The notes below the pieces were generated by a model that worked only from the letters and a program-made list of their open reading frames with translations, was not told where the DNA came from and did not search any database. Below, piece after piece: positions 40,888 through 40,926 of a stretch of DNA of 40,926 nucleotides. A program made the translations under genes and the position numbers. Numbering within the stretch: position 1 is the first letter of the stretch; each line of letters starts with the position of its first letter. The stretch lies in contig JAGXKI010000018.1 in assembly GCA_018335295.1 (NCBI GenBank), positions 1 through 40,926 on the forward strand. The letters are read 5' to 3'. This stretch comes from a bacterium (GTDB lineage Bacteria > Acidobacteriota > Aminicenantia > Aminicenantales > Aminicenantaceae).

Positions 40888-40926
40888 ATTGAAAATGGAT
40901 AAGAAGCCATTGCCAAAGCCTCTGGA

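Overview
The window looks like chromosomal DNA of a free-living, probably anaerobic bacterium with a moderate AT bias. Secreted peptidases, a BNR/Asp-box protein, a VWFA-related lipoprotein-like gene, a DUF3160 remnant and a 2-hydroxyacyl-CoA dehydratase activase-type protein suggest Candidatus Aminicenantes or another Acidobacteriota-like lineage. That is an inference from gene content only; no marker gene is present to prove it. Leucine tRNAs lie at both ends (anticodon CAA at 35-123, plus strand; GAG at 40800-40887, minus strand).

Layout. 1-1.1 kb: tRNA-Leu followed by a decayed two-gene remnant (winged-helix regulator plus nucleotidyltransferase). 1.1-11 kb: a degradation block with a GH3 hexosaminidase lipoprotein, an M14 carboxypeptidase, a DPP-IV-like S9 peptidase and a large Asp-box protein. 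11-13.6 kb: an arsR-thioredoxin-FmdB operon with a clear promoter and operator, then a glutamine synthetase family gene. 13.6-17.3 kb: a broken MFS gene, a VWFA-related protein, a NIF3-family protein and repeats. 17.3-21.7 kb: a second S9 peptidase, a C69 dipeptidase and a SixA-like phosphatase. 21.7-24.3 kb: a repeat-bounded non-coding patch, a TrkA-C membrane protein, a ferritin-like protein and a DUF3160 pseudogene.

24.4-30 kb is the most interesting part. A 1132-aa protein fuses a molybdopterin oxidoreductase to a cysteine desulfurase. It is followed after 10 bp by an EgtD-type histidine methyltransferase and after 12 bp more by an unknown membrane protein. A convergent mobA lies next to them. 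The set fits an oxygen-independent ergothioneine route: EgtD makes hercynine, the desulfurase domain releases sulfur from cysteine, the metallopterin domain inserts it, and MobA helps make the cofactor.

30-40.9 kb: an HD-domain protein with a zinc ribbon, a dispersed-repeat patch with a chimeric ORF, an alpha-oxoamine synthase (Kbl-like), an aldo/keto reductase preceded by a tiny ORF, a cold-shock protein with leader hairpin and terminator, an N-terminally truncated CoA-activase-like protein, a DUF169 protein, a 177-bp element with perfect 23-bp inverted ends, an MscS-like membrane protein and an IS91-type transposase fragment. The window has several decayed genes and small repeats but no CRISPR array, phage or intact transposon.
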